The notes under the pieces are model-generated. The model was not told where the DNA came from. It saw only the letters and a program-made list of their open reading frames with translations, and searched no databases. Below, one piece after another: positions 46,390 through 57,759 of a DNA stretch of 64,000 nucleotides (within the stretch, counting starts at the first letter, position 1; every line of letters begins with the position of its first letter). Source of the stretch: Cryptomeria japonica (Eukaryota; Streptophyta; Pinopsida; Cupressales; Cupressaceae); the NCBI RefSeq assembly GCF_030272615.1, contig NC_081415.1, positions 626,135,740-626,199,739 on the forward strand, given 5' to 3'. A program made the translations under genes and the position numbers.

Positions 46390-46417
46390 GTGGTTTTTCC
46401 CCTTACAGGGTTTCCAC
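46390..46417 (+). other. conserved LTR hairpin with U-rich internal loop (D)
   Basis: GTGG-TTTTT-CCCC-TTACA-GGG-TTT-CCAC. Same fold as in H and A with a different loop. Confidence 0.6.
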
Positions 46418-46618
46418 GTCAAAATCTTTTTGTCATGTGTTGTTGATGTTGTTTCTCTTTCTGTTTCATGCATTAAGTTGTACTGGTAATACTATAATTG
46501 TTAATCAATTTTACCAGCACTGAGATTTAAGTTAGAATAATTTGTTTGGGATTATAATTTATTGACAACTGATTCATCCCCCCCTTTTCAATTGTCCTTC
46601 CCGGTTCCTAACAACAAA

Positions 46619-48313
46619 TTCCTCAACATGGAGGACTATGATGGAGGATTGGTGAGATTTGGTAATTATGCTCCATGTGTTGTAAAAGGTAAGGGATCTA
46701 TAGCCCTAAATGATAAAACCAATTGTGAAGATGTTTACTAGGTAGAAGGGCTAAATTATAGTCTGTTAAGTGTTGCAAAACTTAACAATAAGGATTACCG
46801 GTTAGAGTTTAATGAAGGAATATGCAAAATAATTGATAAATCAGGAGGTCTGATTGCTACCGGTAAACAAACTAGAGGTAATATGTTCTACCTAGACACC
46901 ATTGTAGGAAGTTGCCTAATGGAAAATGTAGAAGATAATTGGTTGTGGCACAAAAGATTGTGTCATGTTAATTTTGATAGAATAGCAAAGGTTAGTAAAA
47001 TGAAGTCTGCCATAGGTATGCCTGACATTATGAAACCTGAGAATGCTATGTGTAAAGAATGTCAACTAGGAAAGTTGACCGGATCTAGTTTCAGCAACAA
47101 ATCTTATTCATTTGAATATGTGCTCGATTTAGTGCATACATATTTGTGTGGTCCAATGGAGACTAAGAGTTTCTATGGGGACCGATACTTCATGTTGTTT
47201 GTAGATGATTTATCAAGAATGATGTGGGTTGTATTCTTGAAAGAAAAATTTGAAGCCTTTCACATGTTTAAGGTCTTCAAAGCTCAAGTGGAGAGAGGAA
47301 CCAGTAAGAGTCTGAAATGTTTGAGATCAGATAGAGGAGGAGAGTTCACTTCTCAAGAGCTCATAAATTATTGTGAAGAACACCGGATTATGAGGCAGAT
47401 GTTTGCACCCAGAACACCTTAGCAAAATGGGGTTGCTGAAAGAAGAAACAAAACTCTAATTGATTGTGTGAGGACTCTAATGATTCTAAAGGATATTCCA
47501 CATGTCTTTTGGAGAGAATTAGTGAGTATTGTTGTGTATACCTTGAACTGGATACATGTGAATAAGGGGACACATAAGACTCCCTATGAATTATGGTATT
47601 GATACTCACCCAATGTGAGTTACTTCAAGGTATTTGGAAGCAGGTGCTACATCAAGAGGGATGAGTACTCTAGAAATTTCAATTGTATGAGTGATGAAGG
47701 AATCTTCTTAGGTTACTCCACATAGAGTAAACCATATCGGTGTTTGAACAAAAGGACCGGTAAGATTGTGGAGAGTACAAATATCAAAGTAGATGATTTC
47801 TTTGACAAAAATAAATAGGACAGCAAGAGTGAACCAGAGGACTATCAAGGATTTGATTACATTGTACCGGTCGAACTTTTTGCAAAGAATCCTAGTGTAG
47901 CTACAAATGAGGAAGCATGTGAAGTAGAACTTGCACAACCAGTAGAAGAAACTCCAAGAAATGAATCGGCATCACCAAGGTATGTCAGAAACAATAATTC
48001 TATTGACAATATTATTGGTGACAAAAATGCAGAAGTGTTGACTAGAAGAAAGGCAAGGGAGAGTACCTATATGCTCTCTAAAATTAAGCCCAAATCAGCA
48101 AAGTAGGCTCTAAAAGATGAAGACGGGATCAAAGCTATGGAGGAAGAATTGAAGAAGATTGAGGAAAATGAAACTTGGACCCTTATGCCCATATCGGAGA
48201 ATAAAAATGTGATAGGAACCAAGTGGGTGTTTAGAAACAAAATGGATGAAACTGGTCAAGTAGTAAGAAACAAAGCAAGGTTAGTCTGCAAAGGGCATGC
48301 ACGGGAATAAGGT
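46619..48313 (+). pseudogene. element C Pol: protease end and integrase
   Basis: KFLNMEDYDGGLVRFGNYAP, then VEGLNYSLLSVAKLN; integrase WLWHKRLCHVNFDRIAKVSK, CKECQLGK, VLDLVHTYLCGPMETKS, FVDDLSRMMWVVFLKEK, LRSDRGGEFTSQEL, QNGVAERRNKT, VFGSRCYIKRDEY and [10 protein letters not shown]. Then a linker and [20 protein letters not shown], the start of RT. Stops: TAG in VY*VEG (about 46739), RTP*QNG (47420), YST*SKP (47723), SAK*ALK (48104) and TAA in ARE*GLD (48308). Most fit CAG, CAA or TGG. Confidence 0.92.
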
Positions 48314-49623
48314 TTGGATTATGGAGAGACATTTGCACCCATGGCCAAACTGGAAGGGGTCATAATCTTGCTTGCTTATGTTGCTTACAAGAAGTCCAAG
48401 GTCTACCAAATGGATGTCAAATTGGCATTCTTGAATGGTATTCTACAAGAAGAAGTGTACATTGAGCAACTGGAAGGGTTTTCTTTAGAAGACGGAAGAG
48501 ATATGGTATGTAAGCTGAAGAAGGATCTATATGGGCTAAAAATAGCACCAAGAGCTTGGTATGAGAGACTGCACTCATACCTGATAAGTATAGGGTTCAT
48601 GAGAACTAGTGACAATAGTAACTTGTATTTGAAGAATGAAAAAGAAGGAAAACATCTGATTGCAGAGATTTTTGCAGATAGCATCATCTTTGGAGGAGAT
48701 GATGAAATAAGAAAAGGTTTTGCAAAAGAAATGGAGAAAGAATTTGAAATGTCCATGATCGGTGAAAAAAAATGATTCATTGGTATGCAAGTATCTCAGA
48801 TAAAGAATGGTATATTAATTAGCCAGACCAAATATATAAGGGAAATATTGAAGACCTTTGGAATGGAAGATTCCAAACCTATTGGAACTCTGATGGTTAA
48901 AAGTTGCAATCTTTCCAAATATCATGAAGCTAATGAATTGAATGAGACACTATACTAATTCATGATTAGTAAGTTGCAGTATGCAATGCACAGTAGACCG
49001 GATATAGCACAAGCAGTTGGCTTGGTTGCTAGATTTACTGCAAGTCCTAAAGAGACTCATATGGTGGTAGTTAAGAGGATATTAAGGTACCTTAAGGGGA
49101 CTGATGAGTATGGTCTTTGGTATTCACATAAGGGAAATTTCAACTTAAGTGTCTTCATTGATGCTGATTGGGTAGGGAACATTGATGATAGAAAGAGAAC
49201 TAGTGGAGGTGCATTCTTTCTTAGAGATAGGATTGTGTCATGGACAAGCAAGAAACATAACTATATCTCTTAATCCACAACTAAGGTGGTGTATGTGGCC
49301 ATTGCAATCAATTGTACACAAGTAGTATGGATTAAGAAGATATTGGAAGGTATCCAAGAAAAGGTGACTGAACCTGTGGTGATGCACTGTGACAGTACAA
49401 GTGCCATCAACATATCAAAAAACCCTTTATTGCATTCTAAAACCAAGCATATTGCAATAAAATATCATTATCTTAGGGAACTGGTATAGGAAAAAGAAGT
49501 TAGACTGGAATATGTGCCAACCAAGGAATAGGTTGTAGACATATTCACCAAGCCACTATCTAAGGATACTTTTGAGTATCTCAGAGGTGAGCTAGGGGTA
49601 ATTCCCCTACATTCTCTAAGGTG
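48314..49623 (+). pseudogene. element C Pol: RT and RNase H
   Basis: RT: DYGETFAPMAKLEGVIILLA, VYQMDVKLAFLNGILQEEVY, DLYGLKIAPRAWYERLHSYL. The catalytic box reads FADS (48671-48682) where YVDD is expected. Next ILKTFGMEDSKPIGTLMVKS, LQYAMHSRPDIAQAVGLVAR, ILRYLKGTDEYGLWYSHKGN and FIDADWVGNIDDRKRTSGGA. RNase H: VVYVAIAINCTQVVWIKK, HCDSTSAINISKNPLLHSKT and VDIFTKPLSKDTFEYLRGEL. Stops at about 48773, 48957, 49271, 49487 and 49529. Confidence 0.92.
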
Positions 49624-49767
49624 AGTGAAGATCGGAACAACATCAATCTGGTATGATTTTCCTACAAATTCTATGTATTTGGATTGATGATTATGGACTA
49701 CTCCTATTAGGGCGAGCAGTCATTGGAGTGTGTGAAATAGGATGTCTAGACTAGACCTTTGGAATTG

Positions 49768-49784
49768 TTGTCAAAGGGGGAGTG
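49768..49784 (+). other. second, upstream polypurine-like tract of element C
   Basis: TTGTCAAAGGGGGAGTG, about 165 bp before the terminal tract. Confidence 0.6.
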
Positions 49785-49932
49785 AAGTCAAATGGAACAT
49801 GAAGGGAGATGAAGTCAGATGTGACATGAATGGAAGCTAGTGAAAGGGGAGATTCAAACAGAGTAGTTGATCGATACAATAGAAGTAGAAGTGACTGGTT
49901 GCTAAAAGAGAAGTTTGAAGTGTTTCCATCAA

Positions 49933-49948
49933 TGCCAAAGGGGGAGAT
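49933..49948 (+). other. polypurine tract of element C
   Basis: TGCCAAAGGGGGAGAT directly precedes the right LTR. It is preceded by TTTCCATCAA as in H. Confidence 0.92.
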
Positions 49949-51573
49949 TGTTGGCATAACTGATGGTGTTGGCACAACCGGTTCATCAATTAGTATTGTC
50001 ATTGATGACCAACACTTACTGTTCAATAAGGCCAAGTTCATAGGCAAGGAGGTGTAGTAAACCTCAATGGTTTACTCATGGCTACAAATAGTATGGAGGA
50101 TTCAGTGCTTCCCTAATATACATTATTGACACACTTAAGCAGTGTGTTGGTCGAAGACTAATCGGTTGAAGGATAAACAGAGTAGTTGACTGGTCAGTCA
50201 AGCATTCGATAGGTGTTGAGATCAATTTCTTAAATTGGTAGTTGAAATGATGATGCAGTCACAGGACATGACTCAGAGTGTAGTTTAGTAGTCTAAAGTA
50301 TGACCGGAATACTTTGGACAGATAGGTGATCAATCTATTTGATGATCAGTGACTGGTGGAAAAAGATGAAGAGTTACACTGGTGAAATGGTAATACAGGT
50401 TGAAGAATGCTATCCACTGAGAATCTCAGAGCAGTGACCGATAAGCTGGATGCGATGACCAAAGGTGAGTGGGTCATGGTGAGATATCATCAAAAAAAAC
50501 TGCTAGTGAAGTCTACAGTAGTTAACAACCAGTTAAGGTGTGATTTGTGTGGATTTTTCGTTTCACATTAAAAAGGCAGAACACAACCTAGAAGTTGCTA
50601 GAATTATGAGTTGCGATGGCAAATAAGGATGAGTTAATGGCGAGATTGATGGAGAGAATGCAGAGAAAGTGCGAGAAGATTTGAATTTCAAATCTACCGA
50701 GTTTTAGCTATAAAATCATTTAGGAGATAACAGGTATGTGTTGGCAAAACATCATATAAAGGTATTTGGTGAAAACCAAAAGTTTTGATCGTAAAAATTG
50801 CTAAGTGCAATTTTGAAGAGAGGCGATCCAGCAAGGTGAGAAGAGTGCAAAACTACTAAGTGAATAGCAGAGTGGTGAAGAGATTCTACAGATCTTGGAT
50901 AGTGTGAAGAGTAGAGAAATAATGCAGAGCACCAATAGAGTGCAAAGCAAGTGAAATGCAGAGCACCAATAGAATGCAGAGCAAGTGAAATGCAAAGCAC
51001 CAGTAGAGTGCAGAGCAAGTGTAACTGGTGGTCAAAACAAAGAGCTTCAATTGGATCTAATTAAGCTAAGATTAGCTATTAGAGTAGATCACTCTCTTTG
51101 TTGTTTTCTAATAACTACAACAATAAAATACCTTAACCGGGTGGACTTTAACAAGTCCCTTTGTAAAATCCCTTAATCGGGTGACATCTCAATTGATGAT
51201 CCTAAGTCCTTTAACAAGGCTACCTCTAACAGTGTAAAGGTTCTAATAGGCCTTGAATAAAATCCCTTAACTGGGTGGCACCTGACAGTGTCTTTGTAAT
51301 CTCCTAACAGGGGTGGCTCCTCACCTGGCGTACTCTAGAAGAGTGCAGATTTTGTGAGTTTCTACTCACACCGTGGTTTTTTCCCATTTAGGTTTCTACA
51401 TGATAAACCTTGGTTTTCATGTGTGATTGATTTTATGTGTGCATGTTTCTTATTAATGCTGCCTATACTGATAAGTGTTAAGTTTGAGTAGAAACTTTGA
51501 TTAAGGTTAAATCCAATAAAACCGGTATAGTGTTGATTCACCCCTCCCCTCTCAGCACCGGTGGGGACCAACA
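49949..51573 (+). repeat. 3' LTR of element C
   Basis: TGTTGGCATAACTGATGG to GGGGACCAACA, 1625 bp. It is longer than the left LTR mainly through a tripled 34-bp unit (50921-51022). Hairpin at about 51373-51399. Confidence 0.94.
50921..51022. repeat. 34-bp tandem triplication in C's 3' LTR
   Basis: Three units starting AATGCAGAGCACC or AATGCAAAGCACC at 50921, 50955 and 50989. The left LTR has one unit at 35916-35949. Expansion happened after insertion. Confidence 0.85.
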
Positions 51574-51756
51574 GACAATCCTACAGAAATGTTCACAAAG
51601 GTAGTCCCATGGGAGAAGTTTATTTCCTCCTCAATTTCTCTCAGCCTTCTTGATTGAAAAATCATGGAATTAAGGAACAACTAAGTCAAGGATTTTTATC
51701 TAGTGGGAGCTAAAAGTTCAGCAGTATTGTCCAAGATCAGTCTCCAAGAGGGAGAT
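51574..51756 (+). pseudogene. element B: C-terminal end of Pol and polypurine tract
   Basis: After the second GACAA the frame gives NPTEMFTKVVPWEKF, the usual end of TNT1-like Pol (NPxDMxTK). Then about 130 bp untranslated and CCAAGAGGGAGATT (51743-51756) adjoining the right LTR. Confidence 0.85.
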
Positions 51757-52164
51757 TGTTGATATGTGGCAATTTATCATGCAAGTATTGTACACTGATT
51801 ATGTATCCTCATCGAGGTTTGGGGTCGGGTCGTGCCTCAAGTGGGGGTTCGGGGGTGCAACCCTTGAGGGAATTTTTTTGCCATTTTTTGTTAAAAAAAC
51901 CCTAAAAGTAACCGACTTTGAGTGTTGCCCTAAAATTATTTGTTATAAGTGGTTGGAAAAAAATAGGCATTGTAATGGTGTTTTACTGATTTACTAGATA
52001 ATAAGAAAGATCAAACGGTTGTCTTATGTGGATGTAGCTTATCTTGGGTGAACCACGTAAAATCTTTGTGTTATCTGTGTTATGCATTTTTCTTCATCTT
52101 TTGCATTTTTAACTACATATAATTGTTAATTTGTATTTGCTTTGGATTTTCCTAAACCCTAACA
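51757..52164 (+). repeat. 3' LTR of element B
   Basis: 408 bp, TGTTGATATGTGG to AACCCTAACA. It has GTGGATGTAG...GTGAACCACGTAAAATC, the stem-loop common in TNT1-type LTRs. Confidence 0.94.
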
Positions 52165-53007
52165 CAACCGGATGGGTTTAAGTTGTCAGAAGATCCAGAT
52201 ATGGTCTACAAATTCAAGAAGGTAGTTTACAGATTCAAGAGAGCTCCCAGAGCCTGGTACACATGCTTGGATAACTACTTGTTGCAACAAAACTTAAAGA
52301 AAGGTACAGCATATAGTAATCTTTATTTCAAAGTTGAAGGTGATAAACTTTTAATAGCTATTGTGTATGTTGATGATGTCATTTTTGGAGGAGATTATAG
52401 TATTTGTAAGAGATTTAGAAAAAAATTGAGATGTCTATGAATGGTGATTTATCATTTTTCCTCGGTCTTCAAGTGACACAATCAATTGATGGTATATTCA
52501 TTTCTCACAAGTATATCAAGAAAATATTGAAGAAGTTTGGTATGGAAGATTGTAAACCAGTTGGAACTCTTATGACCATGGTTGCAAGATAAGTAAGGAT
52601 GATGGATCTCTGGAGTTCATCAAAAACAATATAGGTTTATGATTTCAAGGTTGTTGTATTTGACTGCTTCAAGATCAAATATTATGCATGTTGTCTATTT
52701 GGTTGCCAAATATCAAGCTAATCCAAAACCATCACATGATCAAGCAGTGAAAAGGATATTTAGATATTTGAAAGAGACTCTAGATTTGGGTCTATGGTAC
52801 AAGAAGAATGATAATTTCACTTTGAAAGCATACATGGATGTTGATTGGGTCAAATGTGTTGATGACAAAATAAGTACAAGTGGTTGATGACAAAAGAAGT
52901 ACCAGTGGTGGTGCATTTTTGGGGGGGGATAGATTGGTCTCTTGATACAGCAAAAACCAAGATTTAATATCATTATCTGCTACAGATGCAAAATATATTC
53001 AAGCAAC
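52165..53007 (+). pseudogene. element G Pol: RT core to RNase H start
   Basis: DGFKLSEDPDMVYKFKKVVY continues IEQP of 18279. AIVYVDDVIFGGD keeps an intact YVDD (52366-52377). After a frameshift near 52435: FMISRLLYLTASRSNIMHVV, KRIFRYLKETLDLGLWYKKN and YMDVDWVKCVDDKISTSG. Then a short local duplication near 52857-52910 (VDDKISTSG... repeated as a variant) and SATDAKYIQAT, where J inserted. Continues at 60748. Confidence 0.85.
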
Positions 53008-54123
53008 TGTTAGGCCCAATATGGAAAGCTAATGTACTAAGAGGGGAGGGGTGAATCAGTACTGCAAAACTTTTCTTGAATAATAACTTTACTGTTATGC
53101 ATAAACAGAATAGTGCAGTAACATAAAATAAAGTTAAAGCAAATAGATAACAATCATACATGATTCACTCCATAACACATATATTTTGGTTACGCAAAAA
53201 CTCTTGGTTAGAGAAAAAAACTGTGGTGGGGAAGGCACCCACAACTTCACTACTGCAATAATAAAGAGTTCTCGGTTAGAGATACATTTTAGCTATTTCT
53301 GATAGCTTACCCTGTTAGGAGTAACAAGATCTGTTAGATCTACCTTGCTAAAGGATTTTACAACATTTATTCTGAATGTTGCACCTGGTTATAGGCTTTA
53401 CAATTTATAGACTTGATTAGAGTCTTTTACCCTATTAAAGGTTTCTCTTTCAACTTCACAATATTACAATAAAATCATTACAAATATCTGCAACTTTACA
53501 TCTAAAATGTTATAGCAGATTCTATGTGCTTAGAATAGATTACCTTGCTTATAGCATACCTCGGTAACCCATATAGTAACTTGGTAAACCCTTCTGTTTA
53601 CTCTATTCTTCGACTGTTCTCTGAAAACCTTCTCGGTGACCTCTGTGTCTTTGTAATAGTCTTCTTACACACATATACACCCTTAACTCATGTTGTATAA
53701 ATAGATCTCTGAAGACGATGATCTAATTCATTGCTTCGATCTTGCAAACATGATTCCTCGAATGAATAACTATACAAAATATTTCATTGGTTAGATTGAT
53801 CTCAAAATCATACACAATCTTCTGGTGCAATTTCCAATGTGATAACGGTTAGATGTGCCTCGATCTTGTAACACGTTTTCATATGCATGTCCAAGTTCAA
53901 TGTATCTGGTAACACGTTTCACTCAGTGTATATAAACTCGGTGTGTCATCTTTGTTGCTCGATAGACATAAAAGGATACTTGGTAGACAACTCGGTGTAT
54001 ACTGCGTTCTGTGACTGCTTTCCTCTGTGTATATCGACTGCATGATTCAGTAGTGTTAACCGACTAGAGTATATAGTATGACTTTGAATATAAAAACTAA
54101 TGGCAACTTGATAAGTAGTAACA
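53008..54123 (-). repeat. 3' LTR of element J
   Basis: TGTTAGGCCCAATATGG to AAGTAGTAACA, 1116 bp. It has the GAGGGGAGGGGTGAATCAG block (53039-53057), the hairpin (53191-53225) and a run of CTCGGT motifs in U3. Confidence 0.95.
53191..53225 (-). other. conserved LTR hairpin, covarying version (J)
   Basis: On the coding strand: AGTTTTTTTCTCTAACCAAGAG followed by TTTTTGCG. The inner stem is CTCT/AGAG instead of CCC/GGG, again with T runs facing each other. A variant is at 59781-59815. Confidence 0.6.
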
Positions 54124-54139
54124 ATCTCCCCTTTTGACA
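54124..54139 (-). other. polypurine tract of element J
   Basis: The minus strand reads TGTCAAAAGGGGAGAT. A second tract TGTCAAAAAGGGGGAGT is at 54411-54426. Confidence 0.88.
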
Positions 54140-54439
54140 TTAGTTGAGATGTTTGACAAAACTACTTTCAAAGTCAAAACTCAAAAATCTATATACTTTG
54201 CAAAATGACTATACTTGACAGTATATACAATAGTCAATGAAGTAGTATAATCAGATATACTCTCCTTATCATTATACTGTACATAACTCTGATTTTGCAT
54301 GCTCAATTTTGTGCTTGTGTGCTCTGGTTACTCTGCTCGGTATACTCCCCCTGTATACAATACTTTGAATACTATATCAAAACTGTATCACTCTCCAAAT
54401 ATATAATATCACTCCCCCTTTTTGACAAACATCAAAAAC

Positions 54440-57400
54440 TTAATTTCCATCCGAGGGTGGTAACTGATCAAAAATAGATTTATACTTTGTCCGGGCATCG
54501 GTAAGTGCGACAGAGAGTGCAGCCTTTACACTTTCCATTAAAGAAGTTTGTGCTTGAATATCAGCCAATAGGGATATTAAGCCATCAAGAGTGCTTCCCT
54601 CTTGTGTAGTAGATAGGCATGTAGCTCAGTTAATCTGTTCTTGAACTGATGAAAGATGAGGAAGGAATAATGTCTGGAGTGTCATTATATCCATCCTGAT
54701 CTTATGATCTTCATTTCTTAGTTCCAATTGTTGAGCCATGAGTTATTGAAGCTTTGTATAAAAAATTTGAACTGAATTGGGCTCGGTGGTCAACTTATTT
54801 GAGAGATCGGTGATCTCTTTCTCAATTGCATCAGTTTTATTCTTGATATCTTTAATGAATATAGAAAATGTACAAAGTTTTTGAAATAAATAAAGAATAT
54901 GCTTGACTAAATAAAGAATATGCTTGACAAGTTTGACTTTGCCAATAGCTAGAGCTTTCTATACCTCTTCTATCATTTTTGCAGCAAGCTCCTTGTCTTT
55001 TAGCTTGCTCAAGTACTCAGATGCATCTACTCTGGATGTTTCTATTTGATTAAGGAGTTCATCTAGTTGAATGTGGATGGATGCATCATTTGACACTGTA
55101 GTTGTAGGTAGCATATCTGATAGCAGTGTCTTCACCTTCTGAAGTACTTTATTCTTCTTTTGTATGGCCATCTTTTTTTCTTGTTCGGCCTTTGCTTTGC
55201 ATAGTTCACCGAAATCAATGAGTGCTTACCCCTTTAATTTTGATATATCCACATTGGACAACACTATTGGTTTAGATAAATCAACTTTGAAGCTATGATT
55301 TTTCACCTTCTTCTCTTTACCTTTGGTCAGTTGGACCAAGACAATAGCTTGAGAGGCTTGCTGACCCTTGGTAGGTTGCTCGGTAGAGGCTGGTCAGTTC
55401 CTGTAGCTGCTGTGGTGTCTCGGCTGCTGCATTTTCAGCGCTCGACAGTGCTTGAGAGGTCTTTTCTTGAGTAGTCTCTTCTCCTGTTGTAGACTTGTGA
55501 CCTTCGGTGCTTTGTGCTATATCTTGAGGAGCTTCGGTAGAGACAGGTGGATTGATTGGTGGATAAGGCTGAACTTGTTCTAAAATGGATTCACTAGATA
55601 CAAGTTTTGCATATGTAGTGCCTTCTATCATTTCCTGCTCTGGTTCCTCTGTATCCATGACATCTTCATCAATTTGAATAGTGTCAGTCGGGTCTTGTTC
55701 GGTAACATTAGGACCGTGCTCGGTGACATCAATGATTTCAACTATAGATTATTTACCGGCATCTTTAGTTTTGAAGATTTCCTGCCATTTTGCTTTTGTC
55801 TCATTTTCTACGTCAACATATAGCCCATTCATCAGTTTTAAAGCTCTTTGTTTGACAAGAAATTTAGAATTGTAGGTTGTCAAATGTTCCTTTATTTCTG
55901 CTACAGACATATCAGGAAATAGATGGACTAGACTTCTTTCTCTGATTTGTTTCTCTGAGTCCATTGCATATTTCCACCTATTATCAATATGCAAGTAAAG
56001 TTCATTTGGAAGTGACTTTACTAGTTCTAATGGAGCTAGCCGAAACTTTAGAAGTGTGCAAACGACAACTTCTTCAATTTGTCTCTTCTCATCATTATTT
56101 CTTGTTTCATACTTGACATATCTAATTGAACCAAATCCACCATATTCTTTTAGATTGGCACAAAAGTTTTCAACACTATGTATATTTACCTTCTTGCTCT
56201 TGACAATCTAGAATTTGTTGGCATCCTCAGATTCTATATCACTAGACTCTTTTACCAAAATGAGTCTCCGAGTAGATTTCTTGTAGGTCTTGGTTACCTT
56301 GGGAGCAGTAACACTCTTTTTTTTCTTACTCAGTGATACAACTGATGCTCTTGTATTAGGTCTCTTTGTTGGAGGAGCCGGTAGGGCCTTTGAAGTGTCC
56401 AGTTTCTTTCTTTTCAACACTTTACCCGTAGGCAATTCGGTGCTCAATGTTATTGTTGCCTCTTGAGCTTTTGATTCCTCTTTAGTGATGGCAAGAGTGC
56501 CTTTGACAGGTGTGGAGGAAGAATCTTCTCCGAATTTCTCCATTAAAACCTTTATCATCTTTGTTGCTTTTCTTGTAGCCTTGGGTACTACAATGCTCAT
56601 TTTTACTTTTCCCTTCACCTCTTCATAGGTTCCATACCTCAGCTCGGTAGCATGCCTTGGTAATGTAAGATATGCATCAATTTTTTGTTGTGTGATATCA
56701 AAGTCAATTTCATAACCCATAGGTGGCAAACATTGAGTTCTTGGTTCCATAGCATTCACATAATAGTAATCAGTATCTACCTCAAAGCATATATCATCCT
56801 TATATTTCTCCACTAGCTGGGGTGGAATCCGGTACCTGTTGTGCATTTTCTCCTAAAATTTACTGAAATAATCATCCATTATATCATTGAAATTATCACC
56901 TAGCTTCTTGATAAAGTCATTAATTTGATGGGTGATTGGTCAGGAGCTCCCAAACTACTTTACCGACTGATGGAAAGAATTTCTCAAAGTAGAAAAACAA
57001 GATTACAAGAAGTGAACCAAACTTTAGTGTATTTGCCAAGTTTTTTTTCTTCGGCTTCCTTATTGTGTTCAAATTCTCAAATAGGTTCTTCAGTAACACT
57101 TCACATAAGTCAATTTTCATTCCCTTTTTCACAATTTTATAAGCTATGTCAACTGCAGCACAGGGTACACTGTTTTCCCTTGCAGATTGGAAGAAATAGT
57201 AACCGGTTACTCTAATGGCAAACTTAAGTTTTGCATCAGTGACAATGTTCAATTTCAGTCCTCTATAATCAGATTCTACTCCTGTTAAGCTGATTAATTC
57301 CTTCTGTGATATCATCTTTTGAGCTCGTGCATGATCATGGATAGGATAACCGGTGATCACATGAATGATTTCCTTGGTGATTTTGAATGGTTGCTCTTCT

Positions 57401-57759
57401 AGCCACATGAAATCATCATGAACTCTGCTTAGAACAAACTTGACCCATTGGGGCTTGAACACATGAGGGTAGGTTAGGGCTTCAATCAATCCCTTGATTC
57501 TAATGTGTTCATACTTGTTGTTTAATACACCATCGGTGCATAATTCATCATAGGTGTCTCTAATCTCAACATGACCGATTTCTTCAACACGGCATTTGGT
57601 GAAGAATCTCACATCTTTGATTAACAAGACTCAATCCGGGATGAGTGCAAAGGCGGTTTTGTCATCCATTTCATAGGTGACTTTAGGAGTCAAAGTGTAT
57701 TTCAGTGAGGGCTTCTCTACATTATTGACAACTATGGGATCTTGGATCTTGGGCGCCAT
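54440..57759 (-). pseudogene. element J ORF2: two-domain protein with charged and coiled-coil regions
   Basis: The ATG at 57759 starts MAPKIQDPIVVNNVEKPSLK. Domain 1 (about 57560-57010): VKFVLSRVHDDFMWLEE, ITKEIIHVITGY, ESDYRGLKLNIVTDAKLKFA, NSVPCAAVDIAYKIVKKG, LKFGSLLVILFFYF. Then YYYVNAMEPRTQCLPPMGYE and a Lys/Thr/Pro-rich linker. Domain 2 (about 56110-55750): ELYLHIDNRWKYAMDSEKQI, ERSLVHLFPDMSVAEIKEHL. An acidic S/T/E/Q-rich stretch and C-terminal coiled coils end at LPPSDGN before TAA 54440-54442. Stops: TGA near 57629, TAG/TAA and frameshifts near 56920, 56205 and 55400. Homologous to H ORF2; function unknown. Confidence 0.75.

Larger units (their letters stand above)
37664..46613. mobile_element. 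element D: palindromic pair of inverted LTRs, interrupted by E
   Basis: Without E, D is about 2.2 kb: left arm 37664-37936 plus 44652-45440 (about 1.06 kb) and right arm 45556-46613 (1.06 kb), which is its reverse complement with scattered mismatches. A 115-bp centre (45441-45555) separates them. It begins TGTTAGGAACTG and ends CGGTTCCTAACA, with ACAAA duplicated at 37659-37663 and 46614-46618. Each arm resembles an E-type LTR; both U5 ends face outward. No ORF of note and no primer site. Confidence 0.88.
45556..46613 (+). repeat. D right arm
   Basis: It starts GAGGTCTACATTGTTG and ends TTCCTAACA. As an LTR it is in plus orientation: TATAAATAA at 46001-46009, hairpin at 46390-46417, C-tract ATTCATCCCCCCC near 46572-46584, then the U5 end. 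A transcript from it would read into C's Pol. Confidence 0.85.
34950..51573 (+). mobile_element. element C: copia, host of D and E
   Basis: LTRs 34950-36499 and 49949-51573, GACAA duplicated at 34945-34949 and 51574-51578, primer site 36500, purine tract 49936-49948. Gag-Pol reads in frame across D (TGDRN|KFLNMEDYDGG). It is the same lineage as A by sequence (LCHVNFDRIAKV, CQLGK, FGSRCYIKRDEY). Premature stops are mostly TAG. C inserted into B's RNase H and later received D. Confidence 0.94.
18285..52164 (+). mobile_element. element B: TNT1/Tork-like copia, host of F, TRIM 2, H and C
   Basis: LTRs at 18285-19967 (with F inside) and 51757-52164, primer site at 19968, CAACC duplicated at 18280-18284 and 52165-52169. 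Coding resumes in frame across H (SNM|QHINERKHKLAKSF) and across C (HTSDN|PTEMFTKVVP). The motifs WVIDSGASFNAT and LWHHRLGHMSERGMKILH put it in the Tork/TNT1 type, distinct from A, C, E and G. B is younger than G and older than H and C. Confidence 0.92.

Noticed and set aside
50752-51018. Cys/Leu-rich 88-residue minus frame
   Set aside because: Created by the 34-bp LTR repeats of C; periodic and antisense to LTR.
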